From: CAVRQM01 sp963723455
GTDB lineage: Bacteria; Pseudomonadota; Alphaproteobacteria; Acetobacterales; Acetobacteraceae
Reading direction: 5' to 3'
Assembly (NCBI GenBank): GCA_963723455.1
Contig: CAVRQM010000005.1
Coordinates: 310,001 to 374,000 of the forward strand
DNA length: 64,000 nucleotides
Under the pieces are notes generated by a model. It made no database searches. It worked only from the letters and a program-made list of their open reading frames with translations, and was not told the DNA's origin. This document shows positions 1 through 10,871 of this stretch, piece after piece. A program made the translations under genes and the position numbers. Each line of letters opens with the position of its first letter. Positions within the stretch are counted from its first letter, which is position 1.

Positions 1-998
1 GCCAGGACGCAGCCGATCACCACTCCGCCGATGCCCAGCAGCAGCAGCAGGTCGCTCCACGCGATGCTGAACCGGCCGCGGAACGCCGGGGTGACCAGCC
101 ACCAGGCCTCGACCAGATGCAGCAGCAGCACGAGTGCGGCCATTGCCGCGACCGCCCCGGCGCTGCGGCCGAAGCCGCGCGGCAGCAGCACGAGCAGCGG
201 CAGCACGAAGCACAGCAGGGCGAACCATTCCGCCGCTCGGCCCAGCCCGGCCTCGCGCTGCTGATACCAGACGATCTCATTGGGCAGGTCGGCCGACCAG
301 ATCACCAGGAACTGCGAGAACTGCAGGAACATCCAGGCGCCCAGCAGGGCGAGCAGCAGGCCGGCGCCGCTGGAGACCGCCTCCGGCTCGCCGGCAACGG
401 CGGCCAGCAGCAGCGCCACGCTGACGCCGATGCCGCATTGGATGACGATCACCAGCAGGCCGAACACCGAGGCGTTCAGCTGCGGCTGCAGCGACCACAG
501 CCAGTCCACGGCGGCCAGCGTTGCCATGACCAGATGCAGCAGCAGGCCCGGCCCGGCCAGCGCGCGCCGCCAGCGTCCGCCGCCCGGCGGGGATGGCCGC
601 ATGTAGATCAGGCCGAGCAGGCACCAGACCGCCAGCAGGACGATCCAGCGGCCGATCACCAGCCCCGGGCGCAGCCACGCGCCGGCGAAGCCGGGCAGGG
701 GATTGCGGCTCCAGCCGTACAGGCTGTGCAGCCCGAGCAGCAGCGGAATCGCCAGCAGGGCGGCAATCGGCAGCGCCGGCAGCAGCCGCCGCAGCGCCCG
801 CGGCAGCGGCCCGTCCCCGGCCCCGGCCAGCTCCAGCGCCATCACCACCGGCAGGGCGCCCAGAGGCGCTGCGAGGAAGAATAGCCAGCACGCGAGATAG
901 GACGGCATCCCGGCGTCTGCGGGACCGCTCGCGCGCCACCACGCGACGGCCAACGCCACGACGCCGACGATCAGGCACAGTGCCGCGCCCCGCCTCAC
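1..998 (-). CDS. actF: Alternative complex III subunit ActF (partial, 3' end outside window)
   Basis: Integral membrane subunit of alternative complex III, the quinol:electron-acceptor oxidoreductase that replaces cytochrome bc1. The frame opens with GTG at 998, overlapping the actE stop (GTGA), and stays open to the window edge, giving about 332 residues. Translation starts VRRGAALCLIVGVVALAVAW and continues through many hydrophobic helices; the last visible residues are WSDLLLLLGIGGVVIGCVLA. The family (ActF/ActC, NrfD-like quinol-binding membrane proteins) has about ten helices, so only the end is missing. The GTG start and the overlap indicate translational coupling in the act operon. The assignment rests on hydrophobicity, operon position and the fit to the ActABCDEF order. 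Confidence 0.8.
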   Translation of the reverse strand, partial: MRRGAALCLIVGVVALAVAWWRASGPADAGMPSYLACWLFFLAAPLGALPVVMALELAGAGDGPLPRALRRLLPALPIAALLAIPLLLGLHSLYGWSRNPLPGFAGAWLRPGLVIGRWIVLLAVWCLLGLIYMRPSPPGGGRWRRALAGPGLLLHLVMATLAAVDWLWSLQPQLNASVFGLLVIVIQCGIGVSVALLLAAVAGEPEAVSSGAGLLLALLGAWMFLQFSQFLVIWSADLPNEIVWYQQREAGLGRAAEWFALLCFVLPLLVLLPRGFGRSAGAVAAMAALVLLLHLVEAWWLVTPAFRGRFSIAWSDLLLLLGIGGVVIGCVL

Positions 999-1534
999 TT
1001 GCTCGCCTCCAGCCGAGCCCGATCGGCCGCGGTCAGGTCAGCGGCGGGAGCGTCCTGGCCGAGTTGCAGCGCGCGGATATAGGCGATGATCGCCCAGCGA
1101 TCGGCTGGCGGCACGCGGTCGGCATAGCTGTACATAACGCCATGGCCGTTGGTGATGGCGTCGTAGAACAGTTGCGCCTTGGCATGCGACAGCTTCGCGC
1201 CGTACAGGCTGGGCGGGCGCGGGAAGCCGCGTTGCACGATGCGCCCCAGCCCATCGCCGCTGCGGCCGTGGCATGGCGTGCAGAAAATGTCGAACCGCTG
1301 GTGGCCGCGCGCCAGCATCGCCACGGTGATGACCGGCGGCTGCGGCACCGGCCGGTTCGGTTCGTCGCGCGCCACCGTGCCGGCCACCGGATGCTGCATC
1401 GTCGATTGATTGGCAAAAAAGTTGCTGCGGTCCCAGGTGTTGCTGCGATCCTGCGCATACATGTCCTCGCGCTTGCAGCCGGCCAGCGCCAATGTCGCCA
1501 TCAGCAGCAGCAGCGGTCCAACACGGCCGCTCAT
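995..1534 (-). CDS. actE: Alternative complex III subunit ActE, mono-heme cytochrome c lipoprotein
   Basis: Small membrane-anchored c-type cytochrome of alternative complex III that passes electrons toward a periplasmic acceptor or oxidase. The 179-residue product has a lipoprotein signal peptide with a lipobox ending LALAGC (Cys at about 19) and one heme site, CTPCH, at about residues 84-88, followed by a cytochrome c fold with candidate distal Met residues (GVMYSYADRVP). Its start overlaps the end of actD by 4 bases and its stop overlaps the actF start, typical of a coupled operon. The length suits the ActE family (DUF/cytochrome c class I). Confidence 0.87.
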   Translation of the reverse strand: MSGRVGPLLLLMATLALAGCKREDMYAQDRSNTWDRSNFFANQSTMQHPVAGTVARDEPNRPVPQPPVITVAMLARGHQRFDIFCTPCHGRSGDGLGRIVQRGFPRPPSLYGAKLSHAKAQLFYDAITNGHGVMYSYADRVPPADRWAIIAYIRALQLGQDAPAADLTAADRARLEASK

Positions 1535-2094
1535 CGCAGCACCCGATGCACCGCGACCGGGCGGCTTGGCAGCATCGCCAGCGCCGCCTCGACCGCATCG
1601 GGATCGAACCGGTCGTCGCGCGCCTCGACGGCCAGGAAGAACCGATCCTCGGTAACGCGGAGAAAGTTCGGAATGTTGAAGGCAGGATGGTTGACCCGCG
1701 GCAGGCGGTTCAGCATCAGCATCGCCAATCCGACCGCGAGCGCACCCAGCATCGCCGCGAACGAGACGCTGGGCACCACGAAGGACGGCCAGCTCAGGCG
1801 CGGCCGCCCGCCGATGTCGAACACGTAGTCATAGCCGGTCGCGTACAGGCACATGCCCATCATCGCCACGAAGCCGACCGCGACCCCGCCGGCGGCGAAC
1901 CAGCGCAGCGACGGCGGCCGCAGCCGCATCGCCTCGGGCAGGCCGTCCAGCGGAATCGGCGTGAAGCAGTCCAGCCGCCCCAGCCGCCGGTCGCGCAGCG
2001 CGCGCACCGCATCCAGCAGCGCCTGCGGCGTGGTGAACTCGGCGCTGACGCCGAACAGCGGCGCCTCGTGCTCCCTGCCGGCTTCAGCGGCCAT
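1531..2094 (-). CDS. actD: Alternative complex III subunit ActD (DUF3341)
   Basis: Membrane subunit ActD of alternative complex III. The 187-residue protein has a short cytoplasmic N-terminal domain with the family signature LFGVSAEF..PQALLDAVRALRD, then two transmembrane helices (about residues 66-88 and 105-130) and a C-terminal soluble part with NIPNFLRVTEDRFFLAVEA. It contains no cofactor motif, as expected for ActD. It overlaps actC by 11 bases and actE by 4 bases. Its position between the NrfD-like subunit and the small cytochrome is diagnostic for the act operon. Confidence 0.87.
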   Translation of the reverse strand: MAAEAGREHEAPLFGVSAEFTTPQALLDAVRALRDRRLGRLDCFTPIPLDGLPEAMRLRPPSLRWFAAGGVAVGFVAMMGMCLYATGYDYVFDIGGRPRLSWPSFVVPSVSFAAMLGALAVGLAMLMLNRLPRVNHPAFNIPNFLRVTEDRFFLAVEARDDRFDPDAVEAALAMLPSRPVAVHRVLR

Positions 2095-3499
2095 GCGTCG
2101 CCCCAGCGGCGTGGCGCAGCGTCACCAGCCGCCGCGTCTCCATGATCGAGACCACCGGCAGGTAGCGCGTGGCCAGCAGCAGCAGCGCGGCGAACAGGCC
2201 GACCGTGCCGAAGAACGTCGCCACGCCCCAGATGCCGACGACGAAGGGATGCGCGGCGGACGGCAGGAAGTCCTGCTGCAAGGTGACGACGATGACCATG
2301 AAATGATCGGCATACATGCCGAACGCCACCAGCAGGCCGATCAGCGCCAGCGCCGCCGCAGACCGGCGCAGGGCGGGTACCCAGAACAGGTGCACCGGCA
2401 GCAGCGCGCAGACGATGATCGCCCAGGCCGCCCAGGCATGCGCGCCAGTGAACCGGCGCGCGGTCACCGCCAGGTCGTACGAGCGGCCGCCCAACGCCGT
2501 GCCGAATATTTCGGCCGCGTAGCAGTACAGGTTCAGCAGCCCCAGTCCCAGCAGCATCCAGGCCATGATCTCCACATGCCGCGCGGTGATCAGCGCCTGC
2601 AGCGCGAACACCGCGCGCAGCAGGGCGGCGGCGACTCCGACCAGCGCCACGCCCGCGAACACCGCGGCGGCCAGGAAGCTGACCGGCAGCAGCGTGTCAT
2701 GCCAGCCCGGCTCCAGCGATCCGGCGAACATCACCGCCGCCCCGGTCTGCAACGAGACCACCAGCACCACGCCCAGCAGCGCCAGCGTGCGGTACACCGT
2801 GGTCCAGCGTTGCCAATGCACCGCCGAACCGCGCCAGCCGAGCGCCGCGATGCCATACAGCTGCGCGCGCAAGGTCCCGGGGCCTTCGGGATGCGGGATG
2901 CGTTCGATGGCGCGATCGCGCAGGCTGGCCAGATCAGGCAGCAGGCCCACGTACCAGAAGCCAACCGCGATCACCAGGTAGCCGATGATGTCCACCGCGT
3001 CCCAGTACAGCGGGCTGCGGAATTGCGGCCACAGCAGCAGCGTGTTCGGATAGGGCAGGTTCCAGTAGAAGAACCACGGCCGCCCGAGATGGATGATCGG
3101 GTACAGCGCCGCGGCGAACGCGGAGACCAGCGACACCGTCTCGGCCACGCGGTTCAGCGCGCAGCGCCACTCGATGCGCAGCAGCAGCAGCATCGCCGAG
3201 ACCAGCAGCCCGCCGCTGGCGACACCGATCCACCAGTCATAGCTGACGATGTCCAGCGCCCAGGTGACCGGGATGTTGTTGCCCCAGATCCCGACGCCCT
3301 CATAGAAGATCAGCAGCATGCAGATGCCGAGCAGGCCGACCAGCGCCATGCTGGCGGCGAACGCCAGCCACCAGCGCCAGCGCCAGGGATGCGCGAAGGC
3401 GATCGTGGTGATCTCGCGTCCGATCGTGGCATAGGTCTGGTCGGCGCCGATCAGGGCCGCCGTGTCATCGCCCGGGCGGCGCGCGATGTCGCTGGGCAC
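2084..3499 (-). CDS. actC: Alternative complex III subunit ActC, NrfD/PsrC-like quinol-binding membrane protein
   Basis: Large integral membrane subunit (471 residues) expected to bind menaquinol or ubiquinol and couple its oxidation to the iron-sulfur arm in ActB. About ten hydrophobic helices are visible. Family-typical stretches include TIAFAHPWRWRWWLAF near the N-terminus, GRPWFFYWNLPYPNT, and LNLYCYAAEIFGTALGG followed by a loop rich in Arg. The soluble N-terminal part is short. The gene begins 3 bases after the actB stop and overlaps actD by 11 bases. Confidence 0.9.
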   Translation of the reverse strand: MPSDIARRPGDDTAALIGADQTYATIGREITTIAFAHPWRWRWWLAFAASMALVGLLGICMLLIFYEGVGIWGNNIPVTWALDIVSYDWWIGVASGGLLVSAMLLLLRIEWRCALNRVAETVSLVSAFAAALYPIIHLGRPWFFYWNLPYPNTLLLWPQFRSPLYWDAVDIIGYLVIAVGFWYVGLLPDLASLRDRAIERIPHPEGPGTLRAQLYGIAALGWRGSAVHWQRWTTVYRTLALLGVVLVVSLQTGAAVMFAGSLEPGWHDTLLPVSFLAAAVFAGVALVGVAAALLRAVFALQALITARHVEIMAWMLLGLGLLNLYCYAAEIFGTALGGRSYDLAVTARRFTGAHAWAAWAIIVCALLPVHLFWVPALRRSAAALALIGLLVAFGMYADHFMVIVVTLQQDFLPSAAHPFVVGIWGVATFFGTVGLFAALLLLATRYLPVVSIMETRRLVTLRHAAGATHGR

Positions 3500-3502
3500 G
3501 GT

Positions 3503-6427
3503 TCAGCCCGCCTTCGGCACGAGCGCGTCGGCCGGCGCCCACTCGGCCAGATACGTGGTGCGCGGCCGCACGTTCAGCTCGTCCAGCAGGGCGTAGTTGC
3601 GCGCGTCGTGGCGCGCCGCGCGCACCGCGCTGCCGGCGTCGTTCAGGTCGCCGAAGGTGATGGCGCGCGTCGGGCAGGCGCCCTGGCAGGCAGTCTGCAC
3701 CGCGCCGTCAGGGATCGGCGTGTCGGTCTTGTCAGAGGTGATGCGCGCGTCGGCGATGCGCTGCACGCAGTAGGTGCATTTCTCCATCACCCCGCGCGCC
3801 CGCACGGTGACCGAGGGGTTGCGCTGCTGCTGGGTCGATGGCGCGGCCTCGGCGGCATAGTCGAAGTAGTTGAAGCGGCGCACCTTGTAAGGACAGTAGC
3901 CGGAACAGGCGCGGGTGCCGACGCAGCGGTTGTACACCATCAGGTTCAGCCCCTCATGGTCGTGCAGCGTCGCCTCCACCGGGCAGCCGACCTCGCATGG
4001 CGCCTGTTCGCAATGCATGCACGGCACCGGCATGAAATGCGTCGCCGGATCGTCGAGTTCCCCGGAGTAATAGCGGTCGATGCGCAGCCAGTGCAGCTCG
4101 CGGCCCTTCGCGACCTCCTCGCGGCCGACCACGGCGATGTTGTTCTCCGACTGGCACGCCACCACGCAGGCGTTGCAGCCGATGCAGGCGTCCAGGTCGA
4201 TCACCATGCCCCAGGCGCGGCCGTCGTCCTTCCACGGCGGATACAGGGTCGCGGGTTCCGGCGCCGGCGCCGGCGCCGGCGCGCCGATCTGGCGCGACTG
4301 GACGAACTCGTGGCCTTCCATCGTGTCATGGTTCTGCGTCGTCGCCAGCCGCGTCGAGCGCCCGGTCTTGCGCAGCGTGGCGCCTGGCATCTGCCAGGGT
4401 GACGCCTGCGTGCGCAGCGCGTAGGCATCGTAGCCCAAGCCGGTGAACAGCATGTCCTGCGCGCGCCGGCCGTAGCCGAGATAGACGGTCGCCGTGTCGT
4501 CCGCCTGGCCCGGCAGCACCCAGGCCGGCCCCTCGGCCACGCGACCGTTCGCCTCGATGCTGACGATGTCGCCGTCACGCAGCCGCAGGCGCTCGGCCAT
4601 CGCCGGGCTGACTGCGACGACGTTCTCCCAGACCACCTTGCTCAGCGGCTTCGGCAGTTCCTGCAGCCACGGATTGTTCGCCGGGGCGCCGTCCCAGACG
4701 CTCGGATCGGGGCGAAACAGCACCGTCACGCCGCGCGGGGCAGCGGCCGCCGGTGGCGGCGCGGCGGCCGCCGCGCTGGTCTGCACGGTCTCCGGCGCGA
4801 ACGCGGTATTGGCGAAGAAGCCGCTTTCCAGCGCCTGGCGCCATGCCGGCGCAAAGCTCTTGGGATCCTGGCCGCCCTGCCAATGCGCGCGCAGCAGGTC
4901 CAGCCCGGCCGCCGGGGGCGCGTTGTCCAGCAGCGACAAGATCTCGGGCACCGAGCGGCCGGCATAGAGCGGGGCCACGGTCGGCTGGATCAGGGTCACC
5001 GTGCCGTCGAATGCGCGCGCGTCGCCCCAGCATTCCAGCGGGTGCGCCAGCGGCAGGTGCCAGTCGGCATTCTCCGCCGTCTCGTCCACCTCCAGCCCGG
5101 CATGGATCCGGAGCGTGACGTGCGACAGCGCCGCGGCAAAGCCGAGATCGGCCGGCGCGTCATAGACCGGGTTGCAGCCCAGCATCAGCAGCACCGAGAC
5201 CTGATCGCGCTGCATCGCCGCGACCAGGGCGGGCAGGCCGTCGGCCTCGGCCAGGGCAGGCGCGGTGTGGAACACGCAGGGGCCGAGATTGCCCAGCGCC
5301 GCGTTCAGCCGGGCCAATTCGGCATGCACCGCGGCGGGTTGGCTTGCGCCGGCCAGCACGATGCCGCGCCCGCGCGCCGCCTGCAGCGCTGCCCCGGCAT
5401 TGCCGAGCCAGCGCGACACCGGATCGCCGGCCGGCGCGGTCTGCAGCAGCCGCCCGGGCAGGCTCGCCAGCACATCGGGCGGAACGCATAAGTGGTGGTC
5501 CGCTTTGGCGCTGGTCAGGCTCGGTGTGCTGGCGGCGGCGTGCAGGGTCAGCAGCGTGCCCCGGGCGGCGGCCGCCCGGCGGGCGTCGATCCAGTCGCGC
5601 GATACGCCGATCTGGTGCGGCCCGGGATCGAGGAAATCGCCATCCAGCGAGACCACGACCTGTGCCGCGTCAAATCGCCAGCGTGTCTCCAGCCGGCGTC
5701 CGAACGCCTGCTGCGCACCCTCGTAGATCGCCGTCCGCTCGATCGGGGCGTGCGCGTACCAGCGGGATTCCGGCAGCGTCTTCTGCAGCCCGGCGATCTG
5801 CGCCTGCAGCGATGGCGAGGTGATCGGGCCGGTCAGCACATGCAGGCCCTTGCCCCCGGTCCCGCGCAACTGGCTCATCTGGCCGGTGATGACGGCGACG
5901 AACGGGTCCCAGTCGCTCGCCCGGTCGCGGAAGCGCACCGATTGCGAGCGATACGGATCCCACAGGCCCAGCACGGAGGCCTGCGCCAGCACGTCGGTCC
6001 CGCCGCGGGTCCAGGGATGCTGCGGATTGCCTTCGATCTTGAGCGGCCGTCCGTTGCGGGTTGTCACCAGCACGCCATTGGCGAAGCCGTCGAACAGCGC
6101 CGCCGAGGCGTAGGACAACGGCGTGCTCGGCTGCAGGTGCTCCGGGTTGCGCACATACGGCACTTCGTGGTCGCGGTCATCGCTCTTGTCGCATCCGGCC
6201 AGTCCGGCCATCGCGAACGAGGCCGCCATCAGCCGCAGGAAGTGCCGCCGGTCCGGACCGCCGCCCAACAACGCCGCCGCCGGGAACTCGGCGCGCAGAA
6301 AGCGGCGGAACGCCGGGGTGTCGGCCACGGCATCGAGGCTTTTCCAGAACGCCGGGCCGGAACCGCCGGCCAGCCTTTCGCGCAGCGCGGCGATGTCGTG
6401 CGGGGCGGGGCGGGGGCGCGCGCTCAT
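3503..6427 (-). CDS. actB: Alternative complex III subunit ActB, molybdopterin-like plus [4Fe-4S] ferredoxin fusion
   Basis: The 974-residue iron-sulfur subunit. The reading frame stays open upstream to 6880, but the start is set at ATG 6427 because it overlaps the actA stop and yields MSARPRPAPHDIAALRERL, the usual ActB opening. A twin-arginine motif, RRHFLRLMAASFAMAGLAGC, lies near residue 65, suggesting Tat export and possibly a lipidated Cys. Residues of about 90-690 resemble a molybdopterin oxidoreductase; in this family the cofactor itself is absent. The C-terminal part carries ferredoxin clusters CIGCNACVVAC, CMHCEQAPCEVGCP, CVGTRACSGYCPYK and CTYCVQR with CQGACP. These clusters form the electron wire from ActC to the hemes of ActA and ActE. 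Confidence 0.92.
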   Translation of the reverse strand: MSARPRPAPHDIAALRERLAGGSGPAFWKSLDAVADTPAFRRFLRAEFPAAALLGGGPDRRHFLRLMAASFAMAGLAGCDKSDDRDHEVPYVRNPEHLQPSTPLSYASAALFDGFANGVLVTTRNGRPLKIEGNPQHPWTRGGTDVLAQASVLGLWDPYRSQSVRFRDRASDWDPFVAVITGQMSQLRGTGGKGLHVLTGPITSPSLQAQIAGLQKTLPESRWYAHAPIERTAIYEGAQQAFGRRLETRWRFDAAQVVVSLDGDFLDPGPHQIGVSRDWIDARRAAAARGTLLTLHAAASTPSLTSAKADHHLCVPPDVLASLPGRLLQTAPAGDPVSRWLGNAGAALQAARGRGIVLAGASQPAAVHAELARLNAALGNLGPCVFHTAPALAEADGLPALVAAMQRDQVSVLLMLGCNPVYDAPADLGFAAALSHVTLRIHAGLEVDETAENADWHLPLAHPLECWGDARAFDGTVTLIQPTVAPLYAGRSVPEILSLLDNAPPAAGLDLLRAHWQGGQDPKSFAPAWRQALESGFFANTAFAPETVQTSAAAAAPPPAAAAPRGVTVLFRPDPSVWDGAPANNPWLQELPKPLSKVVWENVVAVSPAMAERLRLRDGDIVSIEANGRVAEGPAWVLPGQADDTATVYLGYGRRAQDMLFTGLGYDAYALRTQASPWQMPGATLRKTGRSTRLATTQNHDTMEGHEFVQSRQIGAPAPAPAPEPATLYPPWKDDGRAWGMVIDLDACIGCNACVVACQSENNIAVVGREEVAKGRELHWLRIDRYYSGELDDPATHFMPVPCMHCEQAPCEVGCPVEATLHDHEGLNLMVYNRCVGTRACSGYCPYKVRRFNYFDYAAEAAPSTQQQRNPSVTVRARGVMEKCTYCVQRIADARITSDKTDTPIPDGAVQTACQGACPTRAITFGDLNDAGSAVRAARHDARNYALLDELNVRPRTTYLAEWAPADALVPKAG

Positions 6428-7083
6428 CGGTGGCAGATCGAGCAGTCGGTCAGCCGGGCCGGGCCGGCGATGTGGTATTGAAGCACCAAATCGCGGCCGC
6501 GCCGCGCCTGGTCGGCCGGGGCGGACCATTCCATGTTCCAGATCTCCGCCGGCGGTCGCACCGAGGCGGCCGGATTGCGATGGCAGTTGATGCAGAACGC
6601 CATCGTGAACGCCTGCGCCCGGTAGGTAAGCTGCATCCGATCGACTGCGCCGTGGCAGGTTGAACACCCGATGCCCTTGGCGATGTGGATCGAGTGGTTG
6701 AAGAACACGTAGTCGGGCAGGCGGTTGACCCTGGCCCACTGCAGCGGCTCGTCGCGCGCCAGGCTGTCGCGCACCGGGGCGAGCATCGGCGCGCCGGTCC
6801 AGATCTGGGAGTGGCAGGTCATGCAGGTATAGGTCGGCGGGATGCCGGCGGTGGCCGCCACCTCGACCTGCTGGTGGCAATAGCGGCAGTCGAGGCCGAG
6901 CTGGCCCGAATGATGCTTGTGACTGAATGGCACCGGCTGCGCGGGGGCCACGCCGACGGTCGTGGTCCAGGCCGACCTGGACACCCCGGCGGCGACCAGC
7001 AGCAGCAGCCCCATGCCGGCCGCCACCATGAAAATCCAGAACCGAAAGACCGCGTCGGCGCCCGGCGCGAACAGCTGGCGCAT
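6424..7083 (-). CDS. actA: Alternative complex III subunit ActA, pentaheme cytochrome c
   Basis: First gene of the act operon. The 219-residue product has an N-terminal membrane anchor (about residues 13-34) followed by five CXXCH heme sites: CRYCH (66-70), CMTCH, CSTCH, CINCH and the C-terminal CSICH. Extra His residues such as FSHKHHSG and FFNHSIH can be axial ligands. Five hemes and one N-terminal helix match ActA. The gene is read away from the CRP/FNR-type regulator at 7330, so the 246-bp gap between them should hold the act promoter. Its stop overlaps the actB start (ATGA). Confidence 0.92.
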   Translation of the reverse strand: MRQLFAPGADAVFRFWIFMVAAGMGLLLLVAAGVSRSAWTTTVGVAPAQPVPFSHKHHSGQLGLDCRYCHQQVEVAATAGIPPTYTCMTCHSQIWTGAPMLAPVRDSLARDEPLQWARVNRLPDYVFFNHSIHIAKGIGCSTCHGAVDRMQLTYRAQAFTMAFCINCHRNPAASVRPPAEIWNMEWSAPADQARRGRDLVLQYHIAGPARLTDCSICHR

Positions 7084-7329
7084 CGATCAGCCCGCCGCAT
7101 GATAGCTGGCGGAACCGCGTGTCAACGGATGCACCTGGAGCGCGTCACGCAGCTGCCGGTCATCTCGCCACCTCCAAGCACGGGCGCGGCCGTGCCTGCC
7201 GGCGCCGGGGATACGGCGCCGCCGCTTGTCGTCCTATCCAGAGTTGGCCGGCCGGGCACTAAACTGGTTTAGCAGCGTTGCCCCCGCTCGCGCGGTTGTG
7301 CCGGTCGCAACCCCGGGGGCGGCCCGGCG
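7084..7329. promoter_or_regulatory. Divergent promoter region between act operon and CRP/FNR-type regulator
   Basis: This 246-bp gap separates actA (leftward) from the regulator (rightward). It holds an inverted repeat, CTAAAC-TG-GTTTAG, at 7259-7272 about 60 bases upstream of the regulator start, and a GGCGCC...GGCGCC palindrome at 7201-7220. The first is a good candidate operator for the adjacent CRP-type protein, but its half site does not match the FNR consensus (TTGAT). I could not place -35/-10 boxes with confidence. Confidence 0.4.
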
Positions 7330-8226
7330 TTGGCCGGCGGGGTTCGCGCCGGAATGTCCGACGCGACGCGCGGCAATGCGGGTGGAGCCGAATCGATGGG
7401 TGTGGACGCGCCAAGGGCGGAGTTTGCGTTTCAGCGCAAGCTGTCGCGGTTCGTGACCCTGTCGGTCGAGGACATGGCGATCCTGGCCCGGCTGCGCGAC
7501 GCCGAGATCGCGATCTCCGCCGACGTGGACATCGTGCGCGAGGGCGAGGTGCCGCACTCGCTGTTCATGCTGACCGAAGGCATGGCGGCGCGCTACCGGG
7601 TGCTGCCGGATGGCGGCCGCCAAATCCTGACCTTCATGCTGCCCGGCGATGTGTGCGACGCGCACACCGCGCCACGGCGGCGCATGGACCACGCGATCGG
7701 CACCATCGTCGCCTCGCGCGTCGCCATGATTGGCCGCGCGCAGTTCGCCGCCATCCTGGCCCGCCACCCGCGCCTGTCCGCCGGCCTGCAATGCAATGCG
7801 CTGCAGGAGGAAGCGATGCTGCGCGAACGCATTGTCTCGCTGGGCCGGCGCGACGCGCACGCACGGGTCGCCTATTTGCTATGCGAACTGCTGTGGCGGT
7901 TCGAGGCGATCGGTCAGGCCGCGGGCCGGCGCTTCTGCTGGCCGCTGACGCAGGCTGAACTCGGTGACGCGCTCGGCCTGACCGCGGTGTACATCAACCG
8001 TGTGTTGCGGGATTTCCGGCACAGCGGACTGATCGCCGTGCAGGGCGGCACGCTCTGCGTTCTGGACCCGGACAGGTTGCAGCGCCGCGCCGGCTTCAGC
8101 CCGGACTATTTGAATGTCGGCCGGACTGCGGAGCCGCCGGTCTTCTGGGGCCGCACCGTGCGCCGGGAGGCGGCCGCGTGTGAACCCGGCCTGCCGCCGC
8201 TGGGCGCGGTCATGGGCGCGGCCTGA
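7330..8226 (+). CDS. CRP/FNR-family transcriptional regulator
   Basis: The 298-residue product has a cyclic-nucleotide-binding-like beta-roll (about residues 40-150, with the PSRP-like core VPHSLFMLTEGMAARYRVLPDG and MLPGDVCD), a dimerisation helix and a C-terminal winged helix with recognition segment LTQAELGDALGLTAVYINRV. The N-terminal Cys cluster of oxygen-sensing FNR is absent, so it should not carry an FNR-type [4Fe-4S] cluster. Starts are possible at 7330, 7354 or 7396; the last gives a length closer to the family norm. The tail beyond the helix-turn-helix is longer than usual. It sits divergent from the act operon and 2 bases before the GMC oxidoreductase, with which it is probably cotranscribed. 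Confidence 0.85.
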   Translation: MAGGVRAGMSDATRGNAGGAESMGVDAPRAEFAFQRKLSRFVTLSVEDMAILARLRDAEIAISADVDIVREGEVPHSLFMLTEGMAARYRVLPDGGRQILTFMLPGDVCDAHTAPRRRMDHAIGTIVASRVAMIGRAQFAAILARHPRLSAGLQCNALQEEAMLRERIVSLGRRDAHARVAYLLCELLWRFEAIGQAAGRRFCWPLTQAELGDALGLTAVYINRVLRDFRHSGLIAVQGGTLCVLDPDRLQRRAGFSPDYLNVGRTAEPPVFWGRTVRREAAACEPGLPPLGAVMGAA

Positions 8227-8228
8227 CC

Positions 8229-9794
<1,566 letters not shown>

Positions 9795-10871
9795 GGGCCC
9801 GCCCCCCTGTCGTAGGTGCGCATAGGCGATCACCTCGCCCGCCACTGACACCCAGACCGCGCTGCCGGGGGCGGGGATCTGGTGGCCGAACACGCGCGCG
9901 GTGATCGGCAGCGGCGGCGGCCCGGGCAGCTCCAGCACCAGGCGCGCATCATGCCCGTGGAACGCCACGTCGCGCACCCGCGCGGGAACGCTGTTGTGGT
10001 GCTGGACCGGCGAGACCCGGATCTGCTCCGGCCGCACCAGCACGTCCACCGCGCCGTCGCCGATCCCGGGCGCCAGGATCAGCTGCCCCAGCGTCGTATC
10101 CACCAGGCTGTCGCGCGCATCGCCCTCAAGCAGCACCGCGTCGCCCACGAACCGCGCCAGCGCCGCATCGACCGGGTGGCGGTACAGCGCCTGCGGCGTC
10201 GCGATCTGCACGATGGCGCCGTCGCGCAGCACGGCGACCTGATGGCCGGTGGACAGCGCCTCGGACTGGTCGTGCGTGACCAGCAGCGCCGTGGTGCCGG
10301 ACGCCGCCAGCGCCGAGACCACCGCGTCACGGGTCTCGGCCCGCAGCGCCGCGTCCAGCGCGGAAAACGGCTCGTCCAGCAGCACCAGCCGCGGCGCGGG
10401 CGCCAGCGCGCGGGCCAGCGCCACGCGCTGCTGCTCGCCGCCGGACAGGGCGTGCGGCAGACGGCTGGCGTATGCGGCCGGCAGGCCGACCTGCTCCAGC
10501 AGCGTCCCCGCCCTCGCCTTCGACCCGCGCTGGCGGCGCGGCAGTCCGAACAGCACGTTGTCGGCCACCGAAAGGTGCGGAAATAACGCGCCCTCCTGCG
10601 CCACGTAGCCGATCCCGCGCTGCTCGGGGCGCAGATGCAGCCCGCGGTCGGCGACCAGCGTCTCGCCAATGCGGATGCAGCCGGCATCGGCGCGCTCGAA
10701 GCCGCAGATCAGCCGTAGCAGCGTGGTCTTGCCGCTGCCCGAGGCGCCCAGGATCGCCACCAGTCGCCCGGCGGCGACGGTCAGCGACACGTCGCGCAGC
10801 ACGGCGCGGCCGGCGAACGACTTGCCCAGCGCCTCGATGCGCAGGCCGGGGAAGGGCGCGGTCATGCCTGG

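Noticed and set aside
1853..4402. Open reading frame of 849 codons on the plus strand across actC and actB
   Set aside because: Its sequence is Arg/Gln/His-rich with no recognisable domain, as expected from the antisense strand of GC-rich genes, and the act genes on the other strand are fully supported.
3503..6880. Extended ActB of 1125 residues
   Set aside because: The extra 150 residues are antisense-like sequence overlapping the heme-rich actA frame. The ATG at 6427 overlapping the actA stop gives the normal ActB.
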